A DNA stretch of 64,000 bases, from positions 1 through 64,000 of the forward strand of contig CAZZLC010000008.1 of NCBI GenBank assembly GCA_964655065.1, read 5' to 3'. The position numbers were made by a program, and so were the translations under genes. The DNA is from DRPG01 sp964655065. Its GTDB lineage: Bacteria; Myxococcota_A; UBA796; GCA-2862545. Shown in pieces: positions 32,148-41,294 of this stretch. The notes beneath the pieces are model-generated. The model saw only the letters and a program-made list of their open reading frames with translations. It ran no database searches and had not been told where the DNA came from. Each line of letters begins with the position of its first letter. Within the stretch, counting starts at the first letter, position 1.

Positions 32148-33391
32148 TCGGCCTGACCCTGTGGCTCGTCCAGCACGCCCTGGCCGTGCCGATGCCCCCC
32201 GGCGCCTCCGACGTCGGCACCCCGCAGGTGTGGTCCACGACCGCCTTCGAGGTCCGGCCGGACCTGACCGGTCAGAACCTCGATCGCTACGCCGAGCGCC
32301 TCGGCGTCGACGTTCCCCTCGGCAAGGGCTGGCGGGTCGGCCTCATCGGGGGCTTCCGCAGCCTCTCGCTGCCCGAGACTCCGCTCGAGCTCGACGTCTG
32401 GCGTGGGGTGATCGAGCACCGGGCCGACGACTACCGCGTGGCCGTCGGGCGCCTCGTGCGCAACGATCCGCGCGGGCTGTTGCGCCTCGACGGAATCTCG
32501 CTCGACCTTCGGGACGACTCGTTCGTCCGGTGGAGCTTCTGGGGCGGTCGGCGCTGGCACCCCGACGTGCCCGACTCGCTCGACTTCCTCGTGGCGGGGG
32601 CCGAACTGAAGTTCGGCAAGGGGCCTCGCAGCCAGCTGTCGGTCGGGGTCGAGGGGCGGGACGAGCTCGACCAGTTCGTGCAGCGCGTCTGGGCGGCCGG
32701 CGAGATTCGCGACATCGTGGGCCATCGACTCGGGCTGCTCCTCGAGGCGCAGTCGCGGGTTCGCGAGTCCGACTTTCGGGGCTCCCTCGACGGCACCCTG
32801 GTCGCCGGTCGCTACCTCGACCTCGGGCTGAACGTGCGCTGGGAGGGAATGCCCCCCGCGACGGCGCTCGACGATCCTCGGTCGCCGATTCTCTGGCTCG
32901 CGCCTGATGGATACGGGATCGGGGCAGTGTCGGCGCGCTGGAACCGTGGCAAGTGGTCGTGGGTCGCCTCGGGGGGGCCGGTGGTCCGTCGCGACAGCGA
33001 CCTCGACTCGTGGGCCACCGGCGGCCGGGGTCGCGCCGCGCTCGTGTGGCGGCCGACCCGCACCCTGACGCTCCAGACGTTCGGGATGGCCGCGGGCATC
33101 GATCAGGCCGCTCTCGCCGGAGGCGGGGCCGGCCTCGGCCTCGAGGGGAGCGACTCCATGGTCGACGCCACGGCTGCCGTGTGGTCCATCCGGCCCATCG
33201 ACGGCGACGTCGCACCCGTCGCGGAGGGGCGGCTGACCGCGCTCGGCAAGGTGCTCGACCGCACCCGTGGCCAGGTGAGGAGCCAGATCTTCCTCGGAGC
33301 GCGGGGATCGGCGGGCGCCGATCGACAGCTCCAGCCCTTCTTCTTTGGCGGAGGACAGCTGACCGTGCGCTTCCTGAGAGGTGACTCTTGA
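32144..33391 (+). CDS. Outer-membrane beta-barrel protein, candidate porin of a porin-cytochrome conduit
   Basis: A 415-residue protein with a signal peptide (cleavage after about residue 14, HALA) and no CXXCH. Most of the chain is alternating hydrophobic and polar residues in short strands ending in aromatic residues (for example WRVGLIGGF, VRWSFWGG, LGLLLEAQSRV), with Gly/Asp/Arg turns, as expected for an outer-membrane barrel. It lies inside an operon of multiheme cytochromes and shares four-base overlaps on both sides. In Shewanella MtrB and Geobacter porin-cytochrome systems, a barrel of this position sheathes a periplasmic cytochrome. This one is shorter than MtrB, closer to the ~400-residue barrels of some Geobacter conduits. 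Function is inferred from fold and context, not from sequence identity. Confidence 0.75.
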   Translation: MIGLTLWLVQHALAVPMPPGASDVGTPQVWSTTAFEVRPDLTGQNLDRYAERLGVDVPLGKGWRVGLIGGFRSLSLPETPLELDVWRGVIEHRADDYRVAVGRLVRNDPRGLLRLDGISLDLRDDSFVRWSFWGGRRWHPDVPDSLDFLVAGAELKFGKGPRSQLSVGVEGRDELDQFVQRVWAAGEIRDIVGHRLGLLLEAQSRVRESDFRGSLDGTLVAGRYLDLGLNVRWEGMPPATALDDPRSPILWLAPDGYGIGAVSARWNRGKWSWVASGGPVVRRDSDLDSWATGGRGRAALVWRPTRTLTLQTFGMAAGIDQAALAGGGAGLGLEGSDSMVDATAAVWSIRPIDGDVAPVAEGRLTALGKVLDRTRGQVRSQIFLGARGSAGADRQLQPFFFGGGQLTVRFLRGDS

Positions 33392-34005
33392 GCCGCGCCG
33401 CAATCTTCGGGCTCGCGGTCGTCGTTGCCCTCGTGTCGGTGTCGGCAGCGGTGGCCGGTCGACCGGCCCGTCCTGGCGGGCTCGATCCCGATCAGCCGAC
33501 CCCGACCGTGATCGACCCCGTACCCTACGACCACTCCGCTCACGCCGAGGTCATGGAGGCCAAGGGCGTGAGCTGCGTGACCTGTCACCCCGTGGGGGCG
33601 CGCACCGAGCAGGGGGCCCCGAGCAAGGCGCTCGAGCCGCCGCTGCAGGTCTGCCACAGCTGCCACCTTCGCGAGGCCAAGGGCGCGCCACGGCAGGCGG
33701 GGCCAAAGTGTCTGCAGTGTCACGCCGACCGCATGGAGCTCGTCCCCAGCAATCACCAGGTGGACTGGATGAAGATGCACGCGATCGAGGCCCGCGCGCT
33801 CTCGAACAGCTGCGACAGCTGCCACGAGCCGCGCCGCTGCGTCGACTGCCACGAGGGGCGGGGCGCGCTCTCGCGGACCCCCCACCCTCCAGGGTTCCGG
33901 GCCACCCACGGCATCGAGGCCCGGATCGATCCGGCGAGCTGCTCGACGTGTCACGTCGAGACGTCGTGCACGGCCTGCCACACCTCGGGGGTGCTCCCGT
34001 GGTGA
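33388..34005 (+). CDS. Periplasmic heptaheme c-type cytochrome
   Basis: A 205-residue protein with a signal peptide (about residues 1-23, AVAG) and seven CXXCH sites: CVTCH, CHSCH, CLQCH, CDSCH, CVDCH, CSTCH, CTACH. PYDHSAHA before the first heme looks like the N-terminal His ligand segment of class III (c7/c3-like) cytochromes. It is probably a soluble electron carrier between the inner membrane oxidase and the outer membrane conduit. The TTG start overlaps the barrel gene stop by four bases and has GAGAGG upstream. Its TGA overlaps the GTG of the next gene. Confidence 0.87.
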   Translation: MSRAAIFGLAVVVALVSVSAAVAGRPARPGGLDPDQPTPTVIDPVPYDHSAHAEVMEAKGVSCVTCHPVGARTEQGAPSKALEPPLQVCHSCHLREAKGAPRQAGPKCLQCHADRMELVPSNHQVDWMKMHAIEARALSNSCDSCHEPRRCVDCHEGRGALSRTPHPPGFRATHGIEARIDPASCSTCHVETSCTACHTSGVLPW

Positions 34006-34322
34006 GAGGGCTGACCATCGGGCTCGTCGTCCTGGGGCTGGGCGCCTGCGACGACGTGCCGTGCGAAGATCAGACGCTGTCCGAGGCAGGGCTGATCGTG
34101 ACCCAGGAAGAGCACGGCATCGGCTGGGGGGAGGCGAGCTGCGACAGCTGCCACCTCCGAGCCGGACTGCACGGACGGGGCTGCACCCCCGGGGTGGACC
34201 TGGTCGCGCTCCGCGAGATCGTCGATGCGGACGGACTCGAGAGCTGCGCGAGCTGCCACGGTGACAACGGAATCGAGGCCGCCGTCGATGACGAAGGTGA
34301 CGACGAGGGAGGGGAACCATGA
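34002..34322 (+). CDS. Small diheme lipoprotein
   Basis: A 106-residue lipoprotein (Cys16, GLGAC) with two CXXCH sites (CDSCH, CASCH) and a short acidic C-terminus (DDEGDDEGGEP). The GTG start overlaps the stop of the heptaheme gene (GTGA), and the stop overlaps the next ATG. At this size it may be an accessory heme subunit that docks on a larger partner. No family was recognised. Confidence 0.78.
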   Translation: MRGLTIGLVVLGLGACDDVPCEDQTLSEAGLIVTQEEHGIGWGEASCDSCHLRAGLHGRGCTPGVDLVALREIVDADGLESCASCHGDNGIEAAVDDEGDDEGGEP

Positions 34323-35218
34323 GCGGCTCTACGCTCCGCGCGATGGGGGTGCTGGTCGTGGCGAGCGGGCTCGTCGCCCTGGGCACCGTGGGTCACGCCT
34401 CTGACGAGTACGAGGGCGAGAGTCCCCACGGGGCCGAGGATCAGTGCACCGCGTGCCACGCGCCGGCCCCCCGGGGCGAGGCGGCCGGCGCCGTGCTCCC
34501 GGTCGTCTCGACCTGTCGGAGCTGCCACCCCACGGCCGACATGCACCCCGTGGACCTGCGACCCCGCGACGTCCCCGTTCCCGATGGGTTTCCGCTGGAG
34601 GACGGGCGCATGGTCTGCTCGACGTGCCACCTCGAGCCCGCCCACCGGCACGTGCCCGAGATGGTCGAGCAGACACCGGAGGTCGAGTCGCCCTGGCACC
34701 GCGGCGGTCCATATGCGAACACGCTGGCCTTCTGCAACACCTGTCACGACCCGGGCGAGCTGGCTCGCGAGAATCCCCATCACGGCGTCAATCCACCCGA
34801 TCCGACGGATGACGCCTGCACCGCCTGCCACACGGCGGCGCCAGACCCGGGGGCCTCGGTCGCCGACGCCAAGCTCCGGCTGGCCCCACCCGCCGTCTGC
34901 GCGAGCTGCCACGGAACCGTGCCCCACGCCGGTGCGGCCGAGCACTTCGGTCAGCAGATGCCAGAAGGCGTCGACCTGCCGAGCGCCAACGGGCTCATCG
35001 TCTGCTTCACCTGTCACGACGTGCACGGCGGGGGCCCGTCGGGCGACGTTCACAGCAAGCTCGCCGACTCGCTCACCGAGGTCGCCCTCGCCACGGAGTG
35101 GAAGGGTGTGGCCGAGGGCATGACCCTTCCGGGCGCGGAGCGACCCCGTCCGGCGATGCTCGCCGCGCCCCTCGAGGACGGGAAGCTCTGTCGACTCTGC
35201 CACGGGGAGGGCCCGTGA
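34319..35218 (+). CDS. Periplasmic octaheme c-type cytochrome
   Basis: A 299-residue protein with a signal peptide (cleavage near residue 27, GHAS) and eight CXXCH sites: CTACH, CRSCH, CSTCH, CNTCH, CTACH, CASCH, CFTCH, CRLCH. PEDGRMVC- and ANGLIVC-type segments before two of the hemes repeat a pattern (hydrophobic pair, Cys) also found in the proteins at 38301 and 39647, which suggests a common origin for these heme modules. It is probably a soluble periplasmic carrier. ATG overlaps the previous stop, and its stop overlaps the GTG of the CbcL-like gene. Confidence 0.87.
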   Translation: MSGSTLRAMGVLVVASGLVALGTVGHASDEYEGESPHGAEDQCTACHAPAPRGEAAGAVLPVVSTCRSCHPTADMHPVDLRPRDVPVPDGFPLEDGRMVCSTCHLEPAHRHVPEMVEQTPEVESPWHRGGPYANTLAFCNTCHDPGELARENPHHGVNPPDPTDDACTACHTAAPDPGASVADAKLRLAPPAVCASCHGTVPHAGAAEHFGQQMPEGVDLPSANGLIVCFTCHDVHGGGPSGDVHSKLADSLTEVALATEWKGVAEGMTLPGAERPRPAMLAAPLEDGKLCRLCHGEGP

Positions 35219-38200
35219 CGTTCACCCATTCCCTTCGTACGTCCAAGCTCACGAACGGTGTTTTCATGGCCCGCTTCACGGTACTCGCGCTCCTCTTCGC
35301 GGTCTGCCTCCTCACCGGCGTCGCCCGCGCTGCCGACGGAACCGAGGTCGCCATCGTCCCGGACCCCGAGCCGGAGGTGGTCCAGCCGGTCTTCGCCGCC
35401 ACCCAGACGGTACGCGCCACGGACCCCGAGAACTGCCTGCTCTGCCACCGGTACGCCGGACTGTCCCGGCTCGACGACGAGACCGGTGAGCTGAGGCTGT
35501 TCTTTGTCAGCGAGGAGCACTACGCCCACCGCGAGGGTCCTCACACCCGTCTGCGCTGCACGGAGTGTCATCCCCGCGAGGAGGTCGCCAAGGTTCCTCA
35601 CGACGAGGTCACCAAGGTCTCGTGCACCGAAGAGTGCCACCTCGTCTCGCCGTCCGGCGTGGCCACGACCTATAGCCATGCGGCGATCGCCGAGACCGTG
35701 GCAGCGAGCATCCACAACGGGGAGTCGTTCGGGGAGCTTCCCTTCGACGAGCCCCTGCTCGCCGAGGGGCAGTCCAGCTGCCTCTACTGCCACGACGAGC
35801 CCGTCTTTGGCGAGGCGCCCGCCCTGCTCGCCCACCGAGGCACGAACCCAGGCGATCGCTGCGACACCTGCCACACCGACGAGCTCGCCGTCGACACTAC
35901 GTACTACCTCCACCACGTCGCGGGCCGCCTCCAGCCAGCGCAGGCGGTCCCGCAGCAGGCCCGCGACTGCGCCGTGTGCCACACCGACAAGGCGGTGACC
36001 GAGCAGCACGAGCTTCACGACGCGGTCTCGAGCTACTTCCGGTCGTTCCACGGCAAGGCGCAGCTCCTCGGTGACGAAGGGACCGCAGGTTGCCTCGACT
36101 GCCACAGCGCGGAGGGCGGCGACCCCCACGGCATCCTCCCGAAGGACGACGCGGCCTCGCCGACCAACTCCGAGAACCTCGCGATGACGTGCCGCTCTGC
36201 GGAGTGCCACCCCAACGCGGCGCCCGAGATCTCGTCAGCGGCGGTGCACCTTCGGGTGGACCCGACCGCGCCATCGCTCGAGTTCCTCCTCATGGCGCTG
36301 TTCACGATGCTCATCGTCGGTGTGCTGGGCATGTACTTCAGCTTGCTGGCGCTCGAGATGGCCCACGAGGCGTTCCGGAGGTACACCCGCGAGGATCGTC
36401 AGCAAATCGCCTTGGCCGAGGCCGTGGCCCGGCACCCGATTGGCCACAAGCGACTCGAGCGCCTCGATGTCAACCAGCGCATCCAGCACTTCTTCCTGGT
36501 CGTGTCGTTCTTCGCCCTGACGCTGACCGGCCTTCCGCAGAAGTACGCGGACATCGAGTGGATGCGTGCGATTCCGGACCTGCTCGGGGGCGTCGGCAAC
36601 CTCCGGTGGATCCACCGCGTGGCTGGGGTCGTGCTCATCGTGACCTTCGTGTACCACCTCGCCTACCTGGGCGTGGAGGCGACGAAGTCGTTCCGGAAGC
36701 GACGGGCCGCCGACCCCGACGCGAGCTCCCTCCGCATCGTGTGGGACATCGTGTGGAACTTCCCGCTGATGCCCAACTGGCAGGACATCAAGAACCTGTT
36801 CTTCACCTTCGCGTACCTGCTCGGCCTGCGGAAGGAGCATCCGCACCTGCCGAAGTACCACGCGCCCCAGAAGCTGGAGTACTTCGGTGTTTCCTGGGGA
36901 ATGATCACCATCGGTACGAGCGGGGTCATCCTGTGGGCCCACGCGTGGATCACGGAGTACGTCGGCGGCCGGTTGCTCAACTTCGCCTGGGTCGTCCACT
37001 CCTACGAGGCCTTCCTGGCCATCGGGTCGATCGCCGTCGCCCACCTCACCGCGGTCCTCCTCGCCCCTCGCGTCTTCCCGATGTCACCCGCCGCGTTGAC
37101 CGGTCAGGTGACTCCGGCCGAGAACGCCGAGGGCCACTCCGGCTATCTCCACGAGCTCGCCGAAGAGCTCGGCATCGAGGTGGGCGACGACAATCTCCCG
37201 CCCCCCGCCCCCTGGTTCGTGGTCGCCCTCCGGCGCTTCTATGCCTTTACGGTCATGGTGATCACCACCGTGCTGGGGGTCGCGACCATGTACCACCTGC
37301 TCCAGCAGCTCCTCGCGCCTCCGCCGGTGGTCAACCTCGCCGAGGTGCCGCGGCGCTTGACGGTCGACACGATCGCCGCCGCCAGTGTCGCGGCTGACGC
37401 CAACCAGCGTGGACCGGTCGCGCACTACCACGTGATTCCGAGCTGGTTCAATCAGGACCCACGCAACGGGTGTACCGAAGCCGGGTGTCACGAGCCGCTG
37501 CCCCACGGCGACGACAAGGGCTCCCGGGCCTTCCTCAACATGCACAGCTCGTTCCTCGACTGTCAGGTCTGCCACCTCGAGAACGAGGTCGAGACCTCGG
37601 ACCTGGCCTGGATCGACCTGGCGGGCCGCTCGCGTCGCGACCCGCCGGCCGCGCTGCGCATCGCCGAGCTCGCCAATCGTCCGCTGCCCGACGACCGGGC
37701 CGAGCGCCGCGCCTGGAACCGAGAGCTGGTCGACGCCCTCGAGCTCGCCGCCGAGGACGTCGGGCCGGGCTCGCCCTTCGAGAGATGGGCCCTCGAGCTC
37801 GATACCGTGAGGCTCGATGGCCCAATGTACGTCTTCCACGTCGAGCAGCTGCGAACGCGGGCCGAGAGCTTCGGACGAGGAGAGTACGGGGCCAAGATCG
37901 GCGCTCCGGACCGGACGCTGTCCGTCACGCCCGAGCAGCGCCAGGCCGCCGACACCCTGATCGCACAGGGAGACCAGCTCCCCGAGGCCGAGACGGAGGC
38001 CCTGGTCGACACGGTTCACGAAGGCCTGGTCGCGCCAGAGCCCACCTGCACCGCCTGCCACGGTGAGGAGGCGAGCCTCGTCGACTACGCGGCGCTCGGC
38101 TACGGCGCGGCTCGGACGGCCGAGCTCCGGGCCACCGACACGTCGCGGTACTCGTCGGCCATCGAGCGTGGCGAGACGTTCTATCTGCCCCGGGTGCTGG

Positions 38201-38298
38201 ACTCCGTGTTCCGGGGGGGGCCCTTCGACGACCTCGACGAGGAAGCCCCCGAGAACGGCGACGCGGTCGAACCCGTCAACGGCGAGAACCAGGAGTGA
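35215..38298 (+). CDS. CbcL-like inner-membrane fusion of multiheme c-type and diheme b-type cytochrome
   Basis: A 1027-residue protein. After a signal peptide (c-region GVARA), a periplasmic domain carries six CXXCH plus one CX3CH (CTEECH) and one CX4CH (CRSAECH). A transmembrane helix near residues 353-383 leads to a cytochrome b561/FdnI-like core. There His425 in the first core helix, His481 in the second, and His595 and His610, 15 residues apart in a later helix, fit the ligand pattern for two b hemes. A C-terminal domain adds CX4CH (CTEAGCH), CQVCH and CTACH. Geobacter CbcL has the same concept and passes quinol electrons to the periplasm. GTG at 35215 has GGGGAGG upstream and overlaps the previous stop; ATG at 35266 is the alternative start and gives a shorter signal peptide. 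Confidence 0.88.
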   Translation: MTFTHSLRTSKLTNGVFMARFTVLALLFAVCLLTGVARAADGTEVAIVPDPEPEVVQPVFAATQTVRATDPENCLLCHRYAGLSRLDDETGELRLFFVSEEHYAHREGPHTRLRCTECHPREEVAKVPHDEVTKVSCTEECHLVSPSGVATTYSHAAIAETVAASIHNGESFGELPFDEPLLAEGQSSCLYCHDEPVFGEAPALLAHRGTNPGDRCDTCHTDELAVDTTYYLHHVAGRLQPAQAVPQQARDCAVCHTDKAVTEQHELHDAVSSYFRSFHGKAQLLGDEGTAGCLDCHSAEGGDPHGILPKDDAASPTNSENLAMTCRSAECHPNAAPEISSAAVHLRVDPTAPSLEFLLMALFTMLIVGVLGMYFSLLALEMAHEAFRRYTREDRQQIALAEAVARHPIGHKRLERLDVNQRIQHFFLVVSFFALTLTGLPQKYADIEWMRAIPDLLGGVGNLRWIHRVAGVVLIVTFVYHLAYLGVEATKSFRKRRAADPDASSLRIVWDIVWNFPLMPNWQDIKNLFFTFAYLLGLRKEHPHLPKYHAPQKLEYFGVSWGMITIGTSGVILWAHAWITEYVGGRLLNFAWVVHSYEAFLAIGSIAVAHLTAVLLAPRVFPMSPAALTGQVTPAENAEGHSGYLHELAEELGIEVGDDNLPPPAPWFVVALRRFYAFTVMVITTVLGVATMYHLLQQLLAPPPVVNLAEVPRRLTVDTIAAASVAADANQRGPVAHYHVIPSWFNQDPRNGCTEAGCHEPLPHGDDKGSRAFLNMHSSFLDCQVCHLENEVETSDLAWIDLAGRSRRDPPAALRIAELANRPLPDDRAERRAWNRELVDALELAAEDVGPGSPFERWALELDTVRLDGPMYVFHVEQLRTRAESFGRGEYGAKIGAPDRTLSVTPEQRQAADTLIAQGDQLPEAETEALVDTVHEGLVAPEPTCTACHGEEASLVDYAALGYGAARTAELRATDTSRYSSAIERGETFYLPRVLDSVFRGGPFDDLDEEAPENGDAVEPVNGENQE

Positions 38299-38300
38299 CC

Positions 38301-39650
38301 ATGTTCTCGGTTGGAAACCTGGGGTTCGCGCTGGGCCTCGTCCTCGCGCAGCCCGTGGAAGCCGGCGGGCGGCTCGTGGCTCGCGACGCCACGACCTACG
38401 GCGGCGCGGGCATGAGCATGCCGACCGATGTCGCGGTGGCGGCGGACGGTCGAGTGTTCGTGGCCGACGGAGTGCACGACCGCGTGGTCGTGTTCCGGCC
38501 CGACGGGGCCATCGACTCGAGCCTGCGCCGGGTGGCGGGGAAGTCGCTGTCGAACCCGCTCGCCCTCGCGACCGGCGACGACAACCTCTGGATCGCCGAC
38601 ACCGACAATCGCCGCCTGCTCACCGTCTCCCTGAAGAAGGGGACACAGGCTGCGGTGCCCCTCGATCCGGACTGGAGCACCAGCGTCGACATGGCCGGGC
38701 TCGCAGTGGCTCGCGACGAATCCGCGGTCTGGCTGGTCGACAACGACCATCATCGCGTGATCGTGGGCGACCCGCGCTCGGGCCGGTGGAAGACCAGCGG
38801 CACCTCGGGGGAGAGCTTCGGCAAGCTCAGCTACCCGGCGATGATCGGTCTCACCGAGCGGGGAGAGGCGTTCGTCTCCGACGTGCTCAACGGGCGCGTC
38901 CACGGATTCGCTCGGAACGGCCGTCCCCAGCGGCTGGTCGCTCGCTACGGCGTGACTCCGGGCACGCTGTACCATCCGCGGGGCATCGCCATCCGCGGCG
39001 ACCAGGTGTGGGTCTCGGACTACACCGGAGTCATCCAGGTCTTCACCACCAAGGGGGCGCTGGTCGACGTGCTGCATCGCCCCGACGGGAAGGTCCTCCG
39101 GTTCGACATGCCTGCCGGACTGGACTTCCAGGGCGACGTGCTCTACGTGACCGAGCTCGGCAAGGACCGGGTCCGCTCCTTCCGGATCGAGTCCACGGAT
39201 GCGCAGCCGCTCACCCAGGTGTCGCCGCGCCGGGTCGGAGCGGCGGGCTCCGAGGGGCGCGAGTGCACGGTGTGTCACCTCGAGTGGGTGCCCGAGCTCG
39301 TGGGGGGTGGGGCGACCGCCATCGTCCCCGCGGTCGAGGACAGCGAAGAGCAACCCTACGTGACCACCTCGCGGGCTTGCCTCTCCTGTCACGACGGCAC
39401 CGTCCTCGACTCGCGAGAGGGCGTGTGGTTCAGCCACGGCCACCCGATGGACGTCGAGCCGTCCGACGGCATGGTCGTTCCCGAGGACATGCCACTCGTC
39501 AACGGCAAGATCGCCTGTCGGACCTGCCACACCGCGCACACCCTCGGCGGCTCCGGCGAGCAGCATCGTGACGCGCTGATGTTGCGCGTGAGCAAGGATC
39601 CCAACGAGCTCTGCATGGCGTGCCACACCGAGCAGGCGGAGACGGAATGA
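38301..39650 (+). CDS. NHL beta-propeller fused to tetraheme cytochrome
   Basis: A 449-residue secreted protein. After a signal peptide (about residues 1-22), residues 30-310 form an NHL/SMP-30-like beta-propeller with repeats such as MPTDVAVAADGRVFVADG, NPLALATGDDNLWIADT and HPRGIAIRGDQVWVSDY. The C-terminal 130 residues carry four CXXCH sites (CTVCH, CLSCH, CRTCH, CMACH). NHL-heme fusions occur in cytochrome gene clusters of metal-reducing and related bacteria, where the propeller probably gives protein-protein contact; its role here is inference. ATG has AGGAG five bases upstream, better than an in-frame GTG at 38295. The stop overlaps the next ATG. Confidence 0.87.
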   Translation: MFSVGNLGFALGLVLAQPVEAGGRLVARDATTYGGAGMSMPTDVAVAADGRVFVADGVHDRVVVFRPDGAIDSSLRRVAGKSLSNPLALATGDDNLWIADTDNRRLLTVSLKKGTQAAVPLDPDWSTSVDMAGLAVARDESAVWLVDNDHHRVIVGDPRSGRWKTSGTSGESFGKLSYPAMIGLTERGEAFVSDVLNGRVHGFARNGRPQRLVARYGVTPGTLYHPRGIAIRGDQVWVSDYTGVIQVFTTKGALVDVLHRPDGKVLRFDMPAGLDFQGDVLYVTELGKDRVRSFRIESTDAQPLTQVSPRRVGAAGSEGRECTVCHLEWVPELVGGGATAIVPAVEDSEEQPYVTTSRACLSCHDGTVLDSREGVWFSHGHPMDVEPSDGMVVPEDMPLVNGKIACRTCHTAHTLGGSGEQHRDALMLRVSKDPNELCMACHTEQAETE

Positions 39651-40867
39651 AGGCGCTGCGCACCCTCTGGTCCGTCGCGGCGGGACTCCTGGTCCTGCCC
39701 CTGGTGGCTCTCTCCAACCATCCCATCGGCAAGCTCGTGACGCCGCGCCCGTGGGGCATCGCGGCCCACGTCGAGAAGGTGGGCTGCCAGGACTGTCACC
39801 GCAACCACGACGCCGGCCCCGACCTGCTGGGTCCGGGGGCCAGCCGGTCGGGTTGTGTGGACTGCCACGCTGGCGTGTCCCGTGGCCTGCGTGCCGACCC
39901 ACACCTCGGCGGGCTGCGGGTCGACGACAAGGCCATGCGGGTCGCCCTCGCGAAGTCCGATCGGCCGCTTGCTGGCAACTCGACGATGCTGTGCACCACG
40001 TGCCACGACCTCCACGGCACCGATCGCAGCGCTCGGGCCTGCATCACCTGCCACCCGGACGCCCAGGACGAGATGGCCCACGGCGGCAGTCACGACGACC
40101 TCACCTGCCGCTCGTGCCACGATGCGCACCCTGGTGCGCCGGCCAAGGTCGCCCGGTCCCGCACCGACAACGACGCCTACGGCTGCCTCGGATGCCACGG
40201 CGAGGGGGCCGAGCACGCGCCCATCGACGCCCAGCCCGGGATGCTCGGCCATGCGCTCGTCGATCGCGCCGACGTGACTCCGGAGCAGACCGAACCACCG
40301 CTCGAGGGGTGCGTGAGCTGTCACGACGCGCACGCGCCGACCAGCCTGGACTCGGGCAGTTGCCTCGATTGTCACGTCGAGCGCCGCGGCGATGCGGAAC
40401 TCGGCGGCCACGGCGACGAGGTGACCTGCCTCGACTGTCACCCGGCCCATCAACCGGAGCCGGCCGCACCCGAGGCCTACAACCCGGTCACGCGCCGCTG
40501 CCTCGGCTGTCACGCCGAGGGCGCCACCGCCAGCAAGTCGCCCCGCACGCCGCGCGTCGAGGCCTACGAGCATCCCGCGGCGGTGTTCGAGCCAGGCGAC
40601 GAGCGGTGGGCCGCGCTTGCCGCCATCCCCCTGTTCGGGCCCACGGGCGTGAAGCTCCCGCCCAACGAGAACGGCGATCTCACCTGCAGCAGCTGCCACC
40701 TCACCCACGCGCCCGAGGAGGGGCGGGAGTGGGCCAAGCGGCGACTCACGGGCGTCGTGGAGGCCTGTGCGCAGTGCCACGCCCAGGATGCGCACGGACT
40801 CTATCTGTACTTTCACGCAGCGGACCGCCGAAAGAACCTTCGTACCTCGCCTTCCAAGCCCGAGTAG
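39647..40867 (+). CDS. Periplasmic dodecaheme c-type cytochrome
   Basis: A 406-residue protein with an N-terminal hydrophobic segment (about residues 7-23; no clear cleavage site, so it may stay anchored). It has twelve CXXCH sites: CQDCH, CVDCH, CTTCH, CITCH, CRSCH, CLGCH, CVSCH, CLDCH, CLDCH, CLGCH, CSSCH, CAQCH. Many are followed by DxH, DAH or PAH, giving a second nearby His. Twelve hemes in one chain recall the GSU1996-type dodecaheme wires of Geobacter, built of c7-like units, but I cannot show homology. It is the last gene of the overlapping block that begins at 29353; the OmcA/MtrC-like gene follows after 427 bases. Confidence 0.87.
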   Translation: MKALRTLWSVAAGLLVLPLVALSNHPIGKLVTPRPWGIAAHVEKVGCQDCHRNHDAGPDLLGPGASRSGCVDCHAGVSRGLRADPHLGGLRVDDKAMRVALAKSDRPLAGNSTMLCTTCHDLHGTDRSARACITCHPDAQDEMAHGGSHDDLTCRSCHDAHPGAPAKVARSRTDNDAYGCLGCHGEGAEHAPIDAQPGMLGHALVDRADVTPEQTEPPLEGCVSCHDAHAPTSLDSGSCLDCHVERRGDAELGGHGDEVTCLDCHPAHQPEPAAPEAYNPVTRRCLGCHAEGATASKSPRTPRVEAYEHPAAVFEPGDERWAALAAIPLFGPTGVKLPPNENGDLTCSSCHLTHAPEEGREWAKRRLTGVVEACAQCHAQDAHGLYLYFHAADRRKNLRTSPSKPE

Positions 40868-41294
40868 CCGTCGGTGACGGGGGTGTGCCAAAACGCACCG
40901 TCCTCGGCGGCGCCGAATGCGTCCGGGGCACCTGTGCCCGAACATCGAGGTCGATCCTGATGATCGAATGGGCGGCACCGAATTCCGGCAGTTCATTTCC
41001 TGTGCAACTTGGCCCACCTTCGGGGCCAACTCCCCCAGTGTCGAGTCGGCGGCACATCGGTGTGATGGCCAGACAACGCGACGGTTCTTTCGGTCCCCCT
41101 CCGGGTATGCGTTGATGGTGGCGGGTGTGGCGTGCGACCGAGTCCGCGGGGTGAGGTCGGTCACGCTCGGGTCGAAGGAGCGCGGGCCCGAAAGCCATTG
41201 GGGAAACTTTGCTTTGGTGGTCGGATCGATTTCTGCATGTGCGGGCGCCGGTCAGTGACCAAACACGACAGCTCCAGTTCAACCGAGGGGAAAC
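40868..41294. promoter_or_regulatory. Non-coding region before the decaheme gene, with hairpin
   Basis: This 427-base region has no convincing gene. It holds a perfect 7-base stem TTGGCCC / GGGCCAA at 41009-41029 with a 7-base loop and no U-tract, which could be a weak terminator of the upstream operon or a leader structure. A separate promoter for the decaheme gene is likely somewhere in the AT-richer part near 41190-41260, but I could not assign boxes. The ribosome binding site of the next gene is GAGGGG. Confidence 0.35.

Noticed and set aside
41198..41214. Sigma-54-like TTGGGGAAACTTTGCTT before the decaheme gene
   Set aside because: The GG-to-GC spacing is nine bases rather than the required ten, and the flanking consensus is poor.
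40917..41258. A 113-residue open frame upstream of the decaheme gene
   Set aside because: Its composition looks random, it lacks a ribosome binding site, and the base composition is that of an intergenic region.
28987..41294. Possible GEMM (c-di-GMP/cGAMP) riboswitch ahead of cytochrome genes, as in Geobacter
   Set aside because: I looked in 28987-29352 and 40868-41294 for the conserved GEMM core elements and did not find them.
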